Below, in pieces: positions 17,696 through 27,333 of a stretch of DNA of 64,000 nucleotides. A program made the translations under genes and the position numbers. The notes below the pieces were generated by a model, which worked only from the letters and a program-made list of their open reading frames with translations, made no database searches and had not been told where the DNA came from. Source of the stretch: FEN-1219 sp963817615 (GTDB lineage: Bacteria; Pseudomonadota; Gammaproteobacteria; Steroidobacterales; Rariloculaceae); NCBI GenBank assembly GCA_963817615.1, contig CAWFPH010000003.1:1488001-1552000 (forward strand), given 5' to 3'. Every line of letters begins with the position of its first letter. The first letter of the stretch is position 1.

Positions 17696-20404
17696 CTAGA
17701 CCTCCGCGGGCTCGCGCGCCTCCGCGAGCAGGGCATTAAGCTCCGCCACGCACGAGCCGCAATTCGTCCCTGCGTGCAGCGCACGCCCGATCGCTTCCGC
17801 AGTGACCAGCTCTTGAGTGCGAATCGCGCGCAACAGAGTCGTGCGGCCCACCGAAAAGCACGAGCACACGATCGGTCCGGACTCGCCGCCGCTGTTCGCC
17901 GGGCGCCCCGCGAGAATCGATCGCCGCGCGGCGGCGTCGAGCGGCTGGTCGCCGAACAACCCCGCGAGCCAGCCGCGGGGCGGCAGCGCACGGCTCAGCG
18001 CGACGAAAAGACATGCCTGCAGGCGGTCGTCTGCCACACGCGCGCCGCGGTAGCGGCCTCCAACCGAGTCCAGGAGCTCGATGCGCTGCGCGCGCGGACC
18101 GAGCACCGCGTCGGCCCACTCGGACCACGACACGGGCGCAGCCTCACCCGCGAGCTCGTAGCGCCAGCATCCCGGCGCTCGGCTGCGCACGAGGTACGAG
18201 CAACCGGCGAGCGTGAGCGGCTCACGCACCAGCGCGAACGCATGCCACGCGGGTGCATAGCGGCGGAGGCTCACGGGCGCGTGCTTCAGCTCGGGCTGCC
18301 CCGAGATCGGATCCGCCACTGCGTCGATCAACACACCGACGCGGCCCGCCGTCGCGAATTGCGCGCTCCAATGCATCGGCGCAAACGCTTCGCCGGGGCG
18401 CACGTCCTCCGTGACTTGCACGCGCAGCACCGCGCGCCCAGAGCCCGCCGTGAGCTCGGCCAAGTCGCCGCTCGCCACGCCGCATCGCGCGGCATCGCGC
18501 GGATGCAGTTGCACGAACGGCTCGGGTTGGTGGCCGGACAGCCGCGCCGACGTGCCGCTGCGCGTCATCGTGTGCCACTGGTCGCGCGTGCGTCCCGTGT
18601 TGAGCACGAGCGGCCGCTCGGCCGACGGCGCGCGACGCGGCGAACGCGGCTCGGTCGCGACGAACTGCGCCTTGCCGGTGGCGGTGAAGAACCGGCCGTC
18701 GGCGAATGGCCGCGCAGGCGCGCTGGATGCGTCCGCGCCGCCGTTCGAGCGCCGCAAAGGCTTCCTGTCCGGCGTCATGGGGGCCGGCAACGGCCACTGC
18801 ACCGGCTCGAGCGCCTCGTACTCGGCGTCGGACAACTGCGCGAGCGCGCCGATGTCGAACGCACGCGCGCCGTCGTTCTCGAACGCCGACAGACGCGCGT
18901 GCTCGCGGAACACGTCCGCAGGACCCGTATGGTCGAAGGCCGCGCCAAAACCAAGCCGGCGCGCGATTTCGCGCACGATCCACCAGTCCGGCTGCGCGTC
19001 CCCCGGCGGCTCGACAAACGCGCGTTGCCGCGAGATCCGCCGCTCCGAGTTCGTAACCGTTCCGGACTTCTCGCCCCACGCCGCGGCCGGCAGCAGCACG
19101 TCCGCGCACGCGGTCGTATCGGTGGCGCGCGCGCAGTCCGACACGATCACGAGCTCGCAGCGCTCGAGCGCGCGGCGCACGCGCTCGGCGTCCGGCATGC
19201 TCACGACCGGGTTCGTCGCCATGATCCACAGCGCCCGCACGGCGCCGTGGTCGACCGCGTCGAACAGGTCGAGCGCCTTCAAACCGGGACGCTCCGCGAC
19301 GCGAGGCGCATTCCAAAATCGCCGAACGCGGTCGACGTTCTCGGGCGAGAAGTCCATGTGCGCTGCGAGCTGATTCGCGAGGCCGCCCACTTCGCGACCG
19401 CCCATTGCGTTCGGCTGCCCCGTGAGTGAGAACGGCCCCATGCCGGGCTTGCCGATGCGGCCCGTCGCAAGGTGCGCGTTCACGATCGCGTTGACCTTGT
19501 CCGTGCCGGCCGAGGACTGATTCACGCCTTGCGAGAACGCGGTGACCGTGCGCGCGCTGCGCGCGAACGTGCGGTAGAACTCCGCCACCGTATCGGCCGG
19601 CAGCTCACACGCCGCCGCCACGGCCGGGATCGACGGCGCGGACTCCTTCGCCACGCGCAGCGCCGCACCGAAACCCTCCACGTGCGCATCGAGGAATTCC
19701 CAATCGAGCGCGTCCTCGCGCCGCAAGTGACTGAGCAGACCGTTGAAGAGCACGACGTCGGTGCCCGGCTTCAGCGGTAGGAACAGGTCCGCGATCTCGC
19801 AGGTCGGCGTGCGCCGCGGATCGACCACGACGACTCGCAGCCGCGCGTTCGCGCGCTTGGCCAGCGACAACCGCTGGAACAGCACCGGATGGCACCAGGC
19901 GAGATTCGACCCGACCAGCACGACGAGCTCCGCTTCCTCGAGATCCGTGTAGTCGCACGGCACGACGTCGGCGCCGAACGCGCGTTGGTGCCCCGCGACG
20001 GCCGATGCCATGCAGAGGCGCGAGTTCGTGTCGATGTTCGCGCTGCCGATGAATCCTTTCATCAGCTTGTTCGCGAGGTAGTAGTCCTCGGTCAGCAGCT
20101 GACCCGATACGTAGAACGCGACCGAGTTCGGACCGTGCGCCGCAAGCGTGTCGCGCAAGCCGTTGGCGGCGGCCGCAAGCGCTTGGTCCCAGCTCGCTGG
20201 CCGACCGCAAATCTCCGGGTGCAGCAAGCGGCCGTCGAGCCCGAGCGTGTCCGCGAGCGCCGCGCCCTTCGAGCAGATCCGGCCGAGATTCGCCGGATGT
20301 GCAGGGTCGCCTCGGATCTCGGGCAGCGGCGCGCCCGCCGCGCGCGAGACGGCAAGCCCGCAGCCCACGCCGCAGTAGGGACACGTGGTGCGGGTGCTCG
20401 TCAT
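17696..20404 (-). CDS. nasA: Assimilatory nitrate reductase catalytic subunit
   Basis: 902 residues. N-terminal [4Fe-4S] ligands CPYCGVGC and GRICSKG precede the bis-molybdopterin-guanine-dinucleotide domains (ANLGRICSKG, GSANIDTNSRLCMASAV, FSQGVNQSSAGTDKVNAIVN). The Cys in SRLCMAS is the expected molybdenum ligand. A C-terminal BFD-like [2Fe-2S] segment (IVCSCFSVG and GTNCGSC, about residues 845-890) is typical of NasA/NarB forms that take electrons from ferredoxin or a flavoprotein. No separate NADH subunit is seen. The ATG at 20404 is preferred over upstream open frame because it immediately precedes the iron-sulfur motif. It is the last gene of the nitrate unit, 19 bp after nirD. Confidence 0.95.
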   Translation of the reverse strand: MTSTRTTCPYCGVGCGLAVSRAAGAPLPEIRGDPAHPANLGRICSKGAALADTLGLDGRLLHPEICGRPASWDQALAAAANGLRDTLAAHGPNSVAFYVSGQLLTEDYYLANKLMKGFIGSANIDTNSRLCMASAVAGHQRAFGADVVPCDYTDLEEAELVVLVGSNLAWCHPVLFQRLSLAKRANARLRVVVVDPRRTPTCEIADLFLPLKPGTDVVLFNGLLSHLRREDALDWEFLDAHVEGFGAALRVAKESAPSIPAVAAACELPADTVAEFYRTFARSARTVTAFSQGVNQSSAGTDKVNAIVNAHLATGRIGKPGMGPFSLTGQPNAMGGREVGGLANQLAAHMDFSPENVDRVRRFWNAPRVAERPGLKALDLFDAVDHGAVRALWIMATNPVVSMPDAERVRRALERCELVIVSDCARATDTTACADVLLPAAAWGEKSGTVTNSERRISRQRAFVEPPGDAQPDWWIVREIARRLGFGAAFDHTGPADVFREHARLSAFENDGARAFDIGALAQLSDAEYEALEPVQWPLPAPMTPDRKPLRRSNGGADASSAPARPFADGRFFTATGKAQFVATEPRSPRRAPSAERPLVLNTGRTRDQWHTMTRSGTSARLSGHQPEPFVQLHPRDAARCGVASGDLAELTAGSGRAVLRVQVTEDVRPGEAFAPMHWSAQFATAGRVGVLIDAVADPISGQPELKHAPVSLRRYAPAWHAFALVREPLTLAGCSYLVRSRAPGCWRYELAGEAAPVSWSEWADAVLGPRAQRIELLDSVGGRYRGARVADDRLQACLFVALSRALPPRGWLAGLFGDQPLDAAARRSILAGRPANSGGESGPIVCSCFSVGRTTLLRAIRTQELVTAEAIGRALHAGTNCGSCVAELNALLAEAREPAEV

Positions 20405-20423
20405 CGTGCGCACCGCGGCGCGT

Positions 20424-20852
20424 TCATCCACGCTCGAACAGCGCGTAAGCACGCGCGTCGAACGCGTCGCACGACGCTGGGCCGGAACGCGCCGATTCCG
20501 GCGGCGGCGCAGCGGTGAACGCGTGCTCGGAAGAAGCCTCCCCGGCCTCGGTCTCGAGCCAGATCCGGCCCTGCGCGATTCGCACGGCAAACGTGCCCGT
20601 CGCGCCGGAGTCCGCGCCCGTCGCCGTGCCGCTCGCGAGATCGATCACCCAGTCGTGCAGCGGGCACGTCACGCACTCGGCGTGCACGATGCCTTGCGAC
20701 AACGGGCCGCCGCGGTGCGGGCATCGATCGCGCAGCGCGTATACGGTCCCGCTGCCGGTGCGAAACACGGCAACGTCAATGCTGCCGAGCCGTACGACGC
20801 GCGCGCCCCGCTCGGGGACGCTTGCGAGCGGTCCGATGTCGACCCACGTCAC
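20424..20852 (-). CDS. nirD: Nitrite reductase small subunit, Rieske type
   Basis: 142 residues. A Rieske-like [2Fe-2S] fold with CPHRGGPLSQG and CPLHDWVIDL (CxH and CxxH pairs) identifies NirD of the NADH-dependent siroheme nitrite reductase. This version carries all four ligands. The GTG start overlaps the nirB stop (GTGA), so translation is coupled and gives matched subunits. A C-terminal extension of about 35 residues (rich in Ala, Pro, Ser) is longer than in minimal NirD proteins. Confidence 0.92.
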   Translation of the reverse strand: MTWVDIGPLASVPERGARVVRLGSIDVAVFRTGSGTVYALRDRCPHRGGPLSQGIVHAECVTCPLHDWVIDLASGTATGADSGATGTFAVRIAQGRIWLETEAGEASSEHAFTAAPPPESARSGPASCDAFDARAYALFERG

Positions 20853-23293
20853 TGCATGGCCTCCGCGAGCGGCGTGAATTCGTCCGCATCCTTGCCGGCC
20901 GCGCGTTCGGCCCAGGGGTCTACTTGCGAGTGACGCTGCGATTCGAGGAAGCGCTCGCACAGCGCGCGGCGTCCGGCCGCGTCCTCAACGATGCGCTCGC
21001 GCACGTGCGAGAGGCCGACACGCTCGATCCAGGGCGCCGTGCGCTCTAGGTAGCGCGCTTCCTCGCGGTACAGCTGCAGGTACGCGCAGCAGTGCTCGAT
21101 GACCTCCTCTTCCGTTGCGACCTTGCAGAGGAAGTCCGTCGCACGAACCTTGATGCCGCCGTTGCCGCCGACGTGCAGCTCGTAGCCCGAATCGACGCAA
21201 ACCACGCCGAGATCCTTGATCGTGGCCTCCGCGCAGTTGCGCGGGCAGCCCGACACGGCGAGCTTCACCTTGTGCGGATGCCACGAGCCCCAAGTCGTGC
21301 GCTCGAGCTTGATTCCCAAGCCCGTGGAATCTTGCGTGCCGAACCGGCACCACTCCTTGCCGACGCAGGTCTTCACCGTGCGCAGCGCCTTGCCATACGC
21401 ATGCCCCGACACGAGCCCCGCCGCGCCGAGATCGCGCCAGACGTTCGGCAGATCCTCCTTGCGCACACCGAGCAGATCGAGCCGTTGGCCACCCGTGAAC
21501 TTCACGGTGGGCACGCGATACTTCTCGGCAACCTCCGCGATCGCGCGCAGCTCCTTCGGCGACGTCACGCCGCCCCAGATTCTCGGCACCACCGAATACG
21601 TGCCGTCGCGCTGAATGTTGCCGTGCGCGCGCTCGTTGATGAATCGCGACTGCTTGTCGTCGCTGTACTCGCCGGGCCAAGCGCACAGCAAATAGAAATT
21701 GAGCGCAGGGCGGCACTTGTGGCAGCCGTCGGGCGTCTTCCATTCGAGGAAGCGCTGCACGGCCGGTATGCTCTTCAGCCGCTCGCGGACGATCGAGCGG
21801 CGCACCTCCTCGTGCGTATAGATGGTGCACGGACATACCGGTTTTTTTGCGGGCGTCTCGGAGTAGTCTCCACCGAGGGTGTTCGCAAGCAATTGCTCGA
21901 CGAGGCCCGTGCACGACCCGCAGGAGGAGGACGCCTTGGTATGGGCACGGACCTCGTCGAGCGTAAACAGGTTCTTTGTGGTGATCGCACGCACGATGTC
22001 GCCCTTGCAGACGCCGTTGCAGCCGCAGATCTCGGCTTTGTCTGGCAGCGCGGTCACCGCGTCCGCGCCCGCAAGCCCCGAATCGCCGAGGTGCGCCTGA
22101 CCGAATAGGATGTTCTCGCGGAAGTCGCCGATCGGCGTGCCTTCGCGCAGCAGCTGGAAGTACCACGCCCCGTCCACGGTGTCGCCGTAGAGCACCGCCC
22201 CGCGCAGCTTGCCGTTCTGCACCACGAGCTTCTTGTACACGCCGCGCGCGGCGTCTTGGAATATCAGCTCCTCGACGTCGTCGCGCGGTGCGAAATCGCC
22301 CGCCGAGAACAGATCGATGCCGGTCACCTTGAGCTTCGTCGACACCTGCGATCCCGCGTAGCGGCCGAAGCCGAGCTCCGCGAGGTGATTCGCGAGCACG
22401 CGCGCCTGCTCGAACAGCGGCGCGACGAGCCCGTAGCACGCGCCGCGGTGCTGCACGCACTCCCCGAGCGCGTAGATGCACGGGTCGAACGTCTGCAGCG
22501 TGTCGTTCACGAGCACGCCGCGCTCGCACGCGAGGCCGCTCGCCGTCGCGAGCGCGACGTTAGGGCGAATGCCGACTGCCATCACGACGAGATCGGCCGG
22601 CAGCTCCTCGCCGTCAGCAAAGCGCGCGCGCTCGACGCGGCGTTCGCCCAAGAGCGCGGCGGTCTGCGTGGGCATCTTGAACTTGAGTCCGCGCTCCTCG
22701 AGCGAGCGGCGCAGCAGGCCGCCGGCAACCGGGTCGAGCTGGCGCTCCATCAGCGTCGGCAGCAAATGCACGACCGTCACGTCCATCCCGCGCTTCTGCA
22801 AGCCATACGCGGCCTCGAGCCCGAGCAGGCCGCCGCCGATCACCACCGCGTGACGACCCGCGCCCGCGGCCGCGATCATGCGATCGACGTCGGCAATGTC
22901 GCGATAGCTCACGACGCCTTCGAGGTCGTGGCCCGGGATCGGCAGCACGATCGGATTCGAGCCGGTCGCGAGGATCAGCCGGTCGTACGGCGCCTCCATG
23001 CCGCTCGCGGCGTGCACGCGCCGCCGCGCGCGGTCGATGCGCACGACGGGATCGCCCGCATGCAGCGCGATGCCGCGCTCGTCATACCACGCGCGCGGGT
23101 TCAGCATGATGTCGGCGAGCGTCTTCTCGCTCGCGAGCAGCGGCGACAGCAGAATCCGGTTGTAATTCCCGTGCGGCTCGCTTCCGAACACGGTGATGTC
23201 GTACAGCTCCGGCGCAAGTGCGAGCAGCTCCTCGACGGCCCGCATCCCTGCCATCCCATTGCCCACCAACACGAGCCTCTTCCGTCCGCTCAT
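20849..23293 (-). CDS. nirB: NADH-dependent assimilatory nitrite reductase large subunit
   Basis: 814 residues, usual NirB size. FAD/NAD(P)-binding motifs VGNGMAGMRAVEE (residue 8 on) and VVIGGGLLGLEAAYGLQ lead; BFD-like [2Fe-2S] ligands CGCNGVCKGDIV and SSCGSCTGLVEQLL follow; the siroheme/[4Fe-4S] domain has CVGKEWCRFGTQD and SGCPRNCAEATIKD. It reduces nitrite to ammonium in the cytoplasm with six electrons from NADH. It follows the outer-membrane barrel gene after 39 bp within the nitrate unit and is coupled to nirD. Confidence 0.96.
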   Translation of the reverse strand: MSGRKRLVLVGNGMAGMRAVEELLALAPELYDITVFGSEPHGNYNRILLSPLLASEKTLADIMLNPRAWYDERGIALHAGDPVVRIDRARRRVHAASGMEAPYDRLILATGSNPIVLPIPGHDLEGVVSYRDIADVDRMIAAAGAGRHAVVIGGGLLGLEAAYGLQKRGMDVTVVHLLPTLMERQLDPVAGGLLRRSLEERGLKFKMPTQTAALLGERRVERARFADGEELPADLVVMAVGIRPNVALATASGLACERGVLVNDTLQTFDPCIYALGECVQHRGACYGLVAPLFEQARVLANHLAELGFGRYAGSQVSTKLKVTGIDLFSAGDFAPRDDVEELIFQDAARGVYKKLVVQNGKLRGAVLYGDTVDGAWYFQLLREGTPIGDFRENILFGQAHLGDSGLAGADAVTALPDKAEICGCNGVCKGDIVRAITTKNLFTLDEVRAHTKASSSCGSCTGLVEQLLANTLGGDYSETPAKKPVCPCTIYTHEEVRRSIVRERLKSIPAVQRFLEWKTPDGCHKCRPALNFYLLCAWPGEYSDDKQSRFINERAHGNIQRDGTYSVVPRIWGGVTSPKELRAIAEVAEKYRVPTVKFTGGQRLDLLGVRKEDLPNVWRDLGAAGLVSGHAYGKALRTVKTCVGKEWCRFGTQDSTGLGIKLERTTWGSWHPHKVKLAVSGCPRNCAEATIKDLGVVCVDSGYELHVGGNGGIKVRATDFLCKVATEEEVIEHCCAYLQLYREEARYLERTAPWIERVGLSHVRERIVEDAAGRRALCERFLESQRHSQVDPWAERAAGKDADEFTPLAEAMQ

Positions 23294-23332
23294 CGCTGCA
23301 CCGTCTGAACACGCGCGCGCGCGCTTCGCGAA

Positions 23333-24535
23333 CTAGAGCGCATAGTCGAGCGAGAGCCAAAGTTTCGAGGTGTCGGTGAGCAGCGCGTCCGCACGGTAGT
23401 CGGCGTACTTGAGCGTGAGCCCCACTCGCCTCGTCCGCGCGAGCAGCTGCACGTCGGTCTCGTGACCGAAATGCGCGCCGCCCACGCCGGCCGAGAAGTC
23501 GTGCCAGTAGGCGCTCAGCCCGATGCTCGTGAAGCGGCCGCGCTTGCCGAACGGGTACGCGACCTTCGCATACGAGTCGGCGATGCCTGCGCCCGGCGTC
23601 GCAAGAAACTTGTCGGCCCATCCCTGGAAGGCGTGCAGTGTCGCGAGCGGCGTCTGGAACGCGTTCGCGCCGTCGCCGCCGAGTCGCTCGTGGCCGAGCC
23701 CGGCACCGACCTTCCCGAACGTGAGGCCGCCTTCGAGCAGCCAATAGTGCTGCTCGTAGCTCCCGGGATTGCGCCCCGCGTCTTGCTGGCGCGCGTACGA
23801 AACCGTGTACGACGCCAAGTGCCGGCCGGCCGGCATCGAGCCTGCGATCCGGGCGCCGAGCGTGTTGCTCGACAAGGCCGCCGCATTGTCGAGATCGACG
23901 TAGTAGTCGAAAAGCGCGAGCGTGCCGCGCGCGAGCTTTCGCGAGACGTTCGCGAGCACGACGTCGCCGTGCCACGTACCCTGCGGCGAGTCGGGCCCGA
24001 ACACGCGATTCACCTGACTCGCATACGAGACGTCGGCGCGGAGCGAGCCGCCGCCGATCTCGGCGCGCAGCGCGTCGAACGTCTGCTCGTTCTGGCGCCA
24101 ACCGACGTTGCCGACGAAGCGCGAATCGTCGAGCACGATGCGCTGACGGCCTGCCGTGAGCGTGGTATGCGGCAGAGATTTGTTGATCAACGCGAAGCGG
24201 TTGACCATCGTGAAGTCGGCGGGATCCGCCACGACCGGGTACTGTGTGAGGCCGTTCGTAGTGCTGTTGTAGTCGTCGACCACGTCGGCCACCCACACGC
24301 CTTCGACGAGCAGCGAGGTCTTCTTGACCGGCGCGGTCTTGAGCCCCGCGCGCAGCCGGCTCGTGCCGGCCGATGCGTCGTCCGCGAATCCCTGCTGGTC
24401 GACGGACTCGTAACGTACCCGCCAATCGACGATGAAATCCGCCTCGCGAAACGCCTGCTCGAGCGGGCCGGCCGCGGCCGCACGTGCGAGCGCTACTGCA
24501 CCGAGCAATCCGACGAATCTCCAGACCCTTGCCAT
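23333..24535 (-). CDS. Outer-membrane beta-barrel (alginate-export-type porin) in the nitrate operon
   Basis: 400 residues with a signal peptide (VGLLGAVALARAAAAG, about residues 7-22) and many alternating amphipathic strands ending with LWLSLDYAL, an outer-membrane-type C-terminal strand. The strand pattern (FIVDWRVRYESVDQQGF, SRLRAGLKTAPV, TAGRQRIVLDDSRFVGN) is that of the alginate-export/porin group often seen beside nitrate or nitrite genes. Of two ATGs, 24535 is used because GGGAGG lies about eight bases upstream; ATG at 24541 is too close. Position between the nitrate transporter and nirB suggests a pore for nitrate or nitrite, which is inference. Confidence 0.75.
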   Translation of the reverse strand: MARVWRFVGLLGAVALARAAAAGPLEQAFREADFIVDWRVRYESVDQQGFADDASAGTSRLRAGLKTAPVKKTSLLVEGVWVADVVDDYNSTTNGLTQYPVVADPADFTMVNRFALINKSLPHTTLTAGRQRIVLDDSRFVGNVGWRQNEQTFDALRAEIGGGSLRADVSYASQVNRVFGPDSPQGTWHGDVVLANVSRKLARGTLALFDYYVDLDNAAALSSNTLGARIAGSMPAGRHLASYTVSYARQQDAGRNPGSYEQHYWLLEGGLTFGKVGAGLGHERLGGDGANAFQTPLATLHAFQGWADKFLATPGAGIADSYAKVAYPFGKRGRFTSIGLSAYWHDFSAGVGGAHFGHETDVQLLARTRRVGLTLKYADYRADALLTDTSKLWLSLDYAL

Positions 24536-24570
24536 CTCCATGACCTCCCTGATGAGCCCGAATCCGCCGC

Positions 24571-26301
24571 TCAGGCGGCTTCCGCCGCGGCCGCACGTCG
24601 CCCCTCGCGATCGCACCCCCGCAGAAAATCGAGAACCTCTTGTCGATACGCGTAGTAGTCCGGATGCTCGAGCAGCGCCTTGCGGCTGCGGGGGCGCGGC
24701 AGATCGACTCGCATGATCTTGCCGACCTTCGCATTCGGACCGTTCGTCATCATCACGACGCGGTCGGCGAGCAAAATCGCTTCATCGACGTCGTGCGTGA
24801 CGCAGATCGCGGTGACCTGCGTGCGCGCCCACACCTCCATCAGGAGCTCCTGCAGCTCCCACCGGGTGAGCGAATCGAGCATGCCGAACGGCTCGTCGAG
24901 CAGCAGCAGCTTCGGCGCGAGCGCGAATGCACGCGCAATGCCGACCCTCTGGCGCATGCCGCTCGACAGATCGGTCGCGAGCACGTCCGCCGCATCGGCC
25001 AGTCCGACTCGCGCCAGGTAGTACGCGACGATATCGGCGCGCTCGGCGGCGGACGCGTGCCCGAATACGCGGTCCACGCCGAGCGCCACGTTCTCCGCGG
25101 CCGTGAGCCACGGAAACAGGCTCGGCGCCTGAAACACCACGGCGCGATCCGGTCCGGCCGACGTGACCTCGCGGCCATCGACGACGATGCCGCCCGAGCT
25201 CGGCGCGGTGAGTCCCGCGGCCATCGACAACACGGTGGACTTGCCGCAGCCTGAGTGCCCGATCACCGCCACGAGCTCACCGCGCTCCATCAGCAAATCG
25301 AAGCCGTCGACGACGGTGAGTGGTCCCTCGCGCGTGGGATACGTCTTGGTGACTTTGAAGAACTCGACGTAGCGCCTGGCCATGCCCTTCGGTGCTGCGC
25401 GCGAGCGCGCGCTCGCCGGCTCCTGGGGCGGCAGCGGCAGCACCTTCGGCAACGGAACGTGGCCGTCGTCGCGGCCACGGCGCGAATCGCCGCGCCGGGA
25501 GTCGAGCAGGCAGCGCGTGACGGCCGCGCGCAGCCGCCTGAACTCCGTATCTTCGTTCATCGCAGCCCGCTCGCGCGGCCGCGGGATCGCGACCTTGAAC
25601 TCGGGACCGAGCGTCGCGCGTGGCGCGGACGTGAGCGGCACGATGCGATCCGCGAGCAGGATCGCCTCGTCCACGTCGTTGGTGATCAGCACGACGGTGC
25701 TCTTCTCGCGGGTGCGGATCGCGTCGAGCTCGTCTTGCAGCTTCGCTCGCGTGAGCGCATCGAGCGCCGACAACGGCTCGTCGAGCAGCAGCACCTTCGG
25801 CTGCGTCGCGAGCGCACGGGCGACTGCGACGCGCTGGCGCATTCCGCCCGAGAGCTCTGCAGGCCGGCGGTCCGCGGCCGCCGTGAGACCGACGAGCTCG
25901 ATGTAGCGCTCCACCTGCGTCTGCCGCTCCGCGCGAGGGCGCGCTGCAAGCACGGCGTCGACCGCGAGCGCGATGTTGCCGCGCACGGTGAGCCACGGCA
26001 TCAGCGAATAGCTTTGGAATACGACGCCGCGCTCGGGGCCGGGGCCGTCGACGTCTGCGCCCTGGAACGCCACCCGACCCGAGGTCGGCTTCTCGAGCCC
26101 CGCGAGCAACGACAACAGCGTGGTCTTCCCCGACCCGGAGAAGCCGACGATCGCGACGAGCTCGCCCTCGTGGATCTCGAGATCGATCGCGCCCAGCACT
26201 TCGACCGCGCTTCGATCCGAGCCGAAGCGCTTGGTTACGCGCTCGAGCTTCAGCAGAGGCTCGCCGTTCGCGTGCGGCATCGTGCTTTCCACCAGATTCA
26301 T
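24571..26301 (-). CDS. Nitrate ABC transporter, two ATPase domains in one chain (NrtC/NrtD-like fusion)
   Basis: 576 residues. Domain 1 (about 15-245): Walker A GFSGSGKTT, signature LSGGMRQRV, Walker B LLLDEPLSALD. Domain 2 (about 310-560): Walker A GHSGCGKST, signature LSSGMRQRV, LLLDEPFGMLD. A 60-residue Arg/Pro-rich linker joins them. The H-loop His is present in domain 2 (VTHDVDEAI) but is Asn in domain 1 (ITNDVDEAI, residue 208). Each domain resembles NrtD/SsuB-type importer ATPases; cyanobacteria use two separate proteins instead. It follows nrtB after seven bases. ATG at 26301 is taken; a second ATG (MPHANGEP, 26280) has a better GGTGGA site and is possible. Confidence 0.88.
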   Translation of the reverse strand: MNLVESTMPHANGEPLLKLERVTKRFGSDRSAVEVLGAIDLEIHEGELVAIVGFSGSGKTTLLSLLAGLEKPTSGRVAFQGADVDGPGPERGVVFQSYSLMPWLTVRGNIALAVDAVLAARPRAERQTQVERYIELVGLTAAADRRPAELSGGMRQRVAVARALATQPKVLLLDEPLSALDALTRAKLQDELDAIRTREKSTVVLITNDVDEAILLADRIVPLTSAPRATLGPEFKVAIPRPRERAAMNEDTEFRRLRAAVTRCLLDSRRGDSRRGRDDGHVPLPKVLPLPPQEPASARSRAAPKGMARRYVEFFKVTKTYPTREGPLTVVDGFDLLMERGELVAVIGHSGCGKSTVLSMAAGLTAPSSGGIVVDGREVTSAGPDRAVVFQAPSLFPWLTAAENVALGVDRVFGHASAAERADIVAYYLARVGLADAADVLATDLSSGMRQRVGIARAFALAPKLLLLDEPFGMLDSLTRWELQELLMEVWARTQVTAICVTHDVDEAILLADRVVMMTNGPNAKVGKIMRVDLPRPRSRKALLEHPDYYAYRQEVLDFLRGCDREGRRAAAAEAA

Positions 26302-26308
26302 CGGCGCG

Positions 26309-27331
26309 TCACCGGCCCGCCGTGTGCGTGCACAGCGCTTGCAGCGCGAGCATCAGCCGGTCGAGGAGCAAGCCGATTGCGCCGATCGTGAGCACGGCAA
26401 CGAGTATTCGCGCGAGCGACGCGGACGAGCCGTTCTGGAACTCGTCCCAGACGAACTTTCCGAGGCCGGGATTCTGCGCGAGCATCTCGGCAGCGATCAG
26501 CACCATCCAGCCGACGCCGAGGGAGAGTCGCAGTCCCGTGAAGATCAGCGGCAGCGCGGACGGCAGCACGATCTTGCGCACGCGCGCGAACCAACCGAGC
26601 CTGAGCACGCGGCCGACGTTCAGCAGGTCTTTGTCGATGCTTGCGACGCCGAGCGAAGTGTTGATCAAAGCGGGCCACAGCGAGCACAGCGTCACGGTGA
26701 TCGCCGAGTTCACGAACGACTTCGAGAACAGCGGATCGCTGCTCACGTATACGGCACTCACGACGATCGTCACGATCGGCAGCCAAGCAAGCGGCGACAC
26801 CGGCTTGAAGAGCTGCACGAGCGGATTGATGGCGGCGCCCACCGTGCGCGACATGCCGGCGATCACACCGAGTGGCACGGCGATCACGGCGGCGAGCAGG
26901 AAGCCGGCAAACACCGTTGCGAGGCTCGTCTCGATCTGATCGACGTAGGTGGGCTTGCCGGTGTACTGACGCACGTGCACGTCGGCGTTAGGGTTCGCAG
27001 CGAGCTTCGCCGCGTTGCGGACCTCCTGGCGTGCGTAGAACTCGGCGCGCTTCTCCCGCTCGGCGCGGTGCTCGACGAGCAGCGCGCCCGCCTGCTGCCA
27101 TACGGCTTTGGGCCCCGGAATCGTTCCCAAGCTCGTCTCGATGCGCGCCGCGACGGCCGACCATGCGAAGAGAAACACCGCGAGCGAGACGAGGGGCACG
27201 CCGAGCGAGCGCCACAGCTCGCGCGACTGCGTCGCCGGATCATCGCCCGCCGCGAGCCTCGCCAGCGGCGCGAGCCAGCCCAACCCGAGCAGCACGAAGT
27301 ACGGCTGAGTGCGATTGATCAGCGCTTCCAT
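26309..27331 (-). CDS. nrtB: Nitrate ABC transporter permease
   Basis: 340 residues, BPD-type permease of the NrtB/SsuC family. Hydrophobic segments include GVPLVSLAVFLFAW, TVFAGFLLAAVIAVPLGVIAG, LAWLPIVTIVVSAVYV and ILVAVLTIGAIGLLLDRLM. The EAA-like cytoplasmic loop that docks the ATPase is seen around GRVLRLGWFARVRKIVLPSALPLIFTGLRLS. An insertion between the first and second membrane segments (about residues 80-135) is typical of NrtB. ATG at 27331 lies two bases after the nrtA stop, with AAGGAA inside the end of nrtA as ribosome site. Confidence 0.92.
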   Translation of the reverse strand: MEALINRTQPYFVLLGLGWLAPLARLAAGDDPATQSRELWRSLGVPLVSLAVFLFAWSAVAARIETSLGTIPGPKAVWQQAGALLVEHRAEREKRAEFYARQEVRNAAKLAANPNADVHVRQYTGKPTYVDQIETSLATVFAGFLLAAVIAVPLGVIAGMSRTVGAAINPLVQLFKPVSPLAWLPIVTIVVSAVYVSSDPLFSKSFVNSAITVTLCSLWPALINTSLGVASIDKDLLNVGRVLRLGWFARVRKIVLPSALPLIFTGLRLSLGVGWMVLIAAEMLAQNPGLGKFVWDEFQNGSSASLARILVAVLTIGAIGLLLDRLMLALQALCTHTAGR

Positions 27332-27333
27332 CG

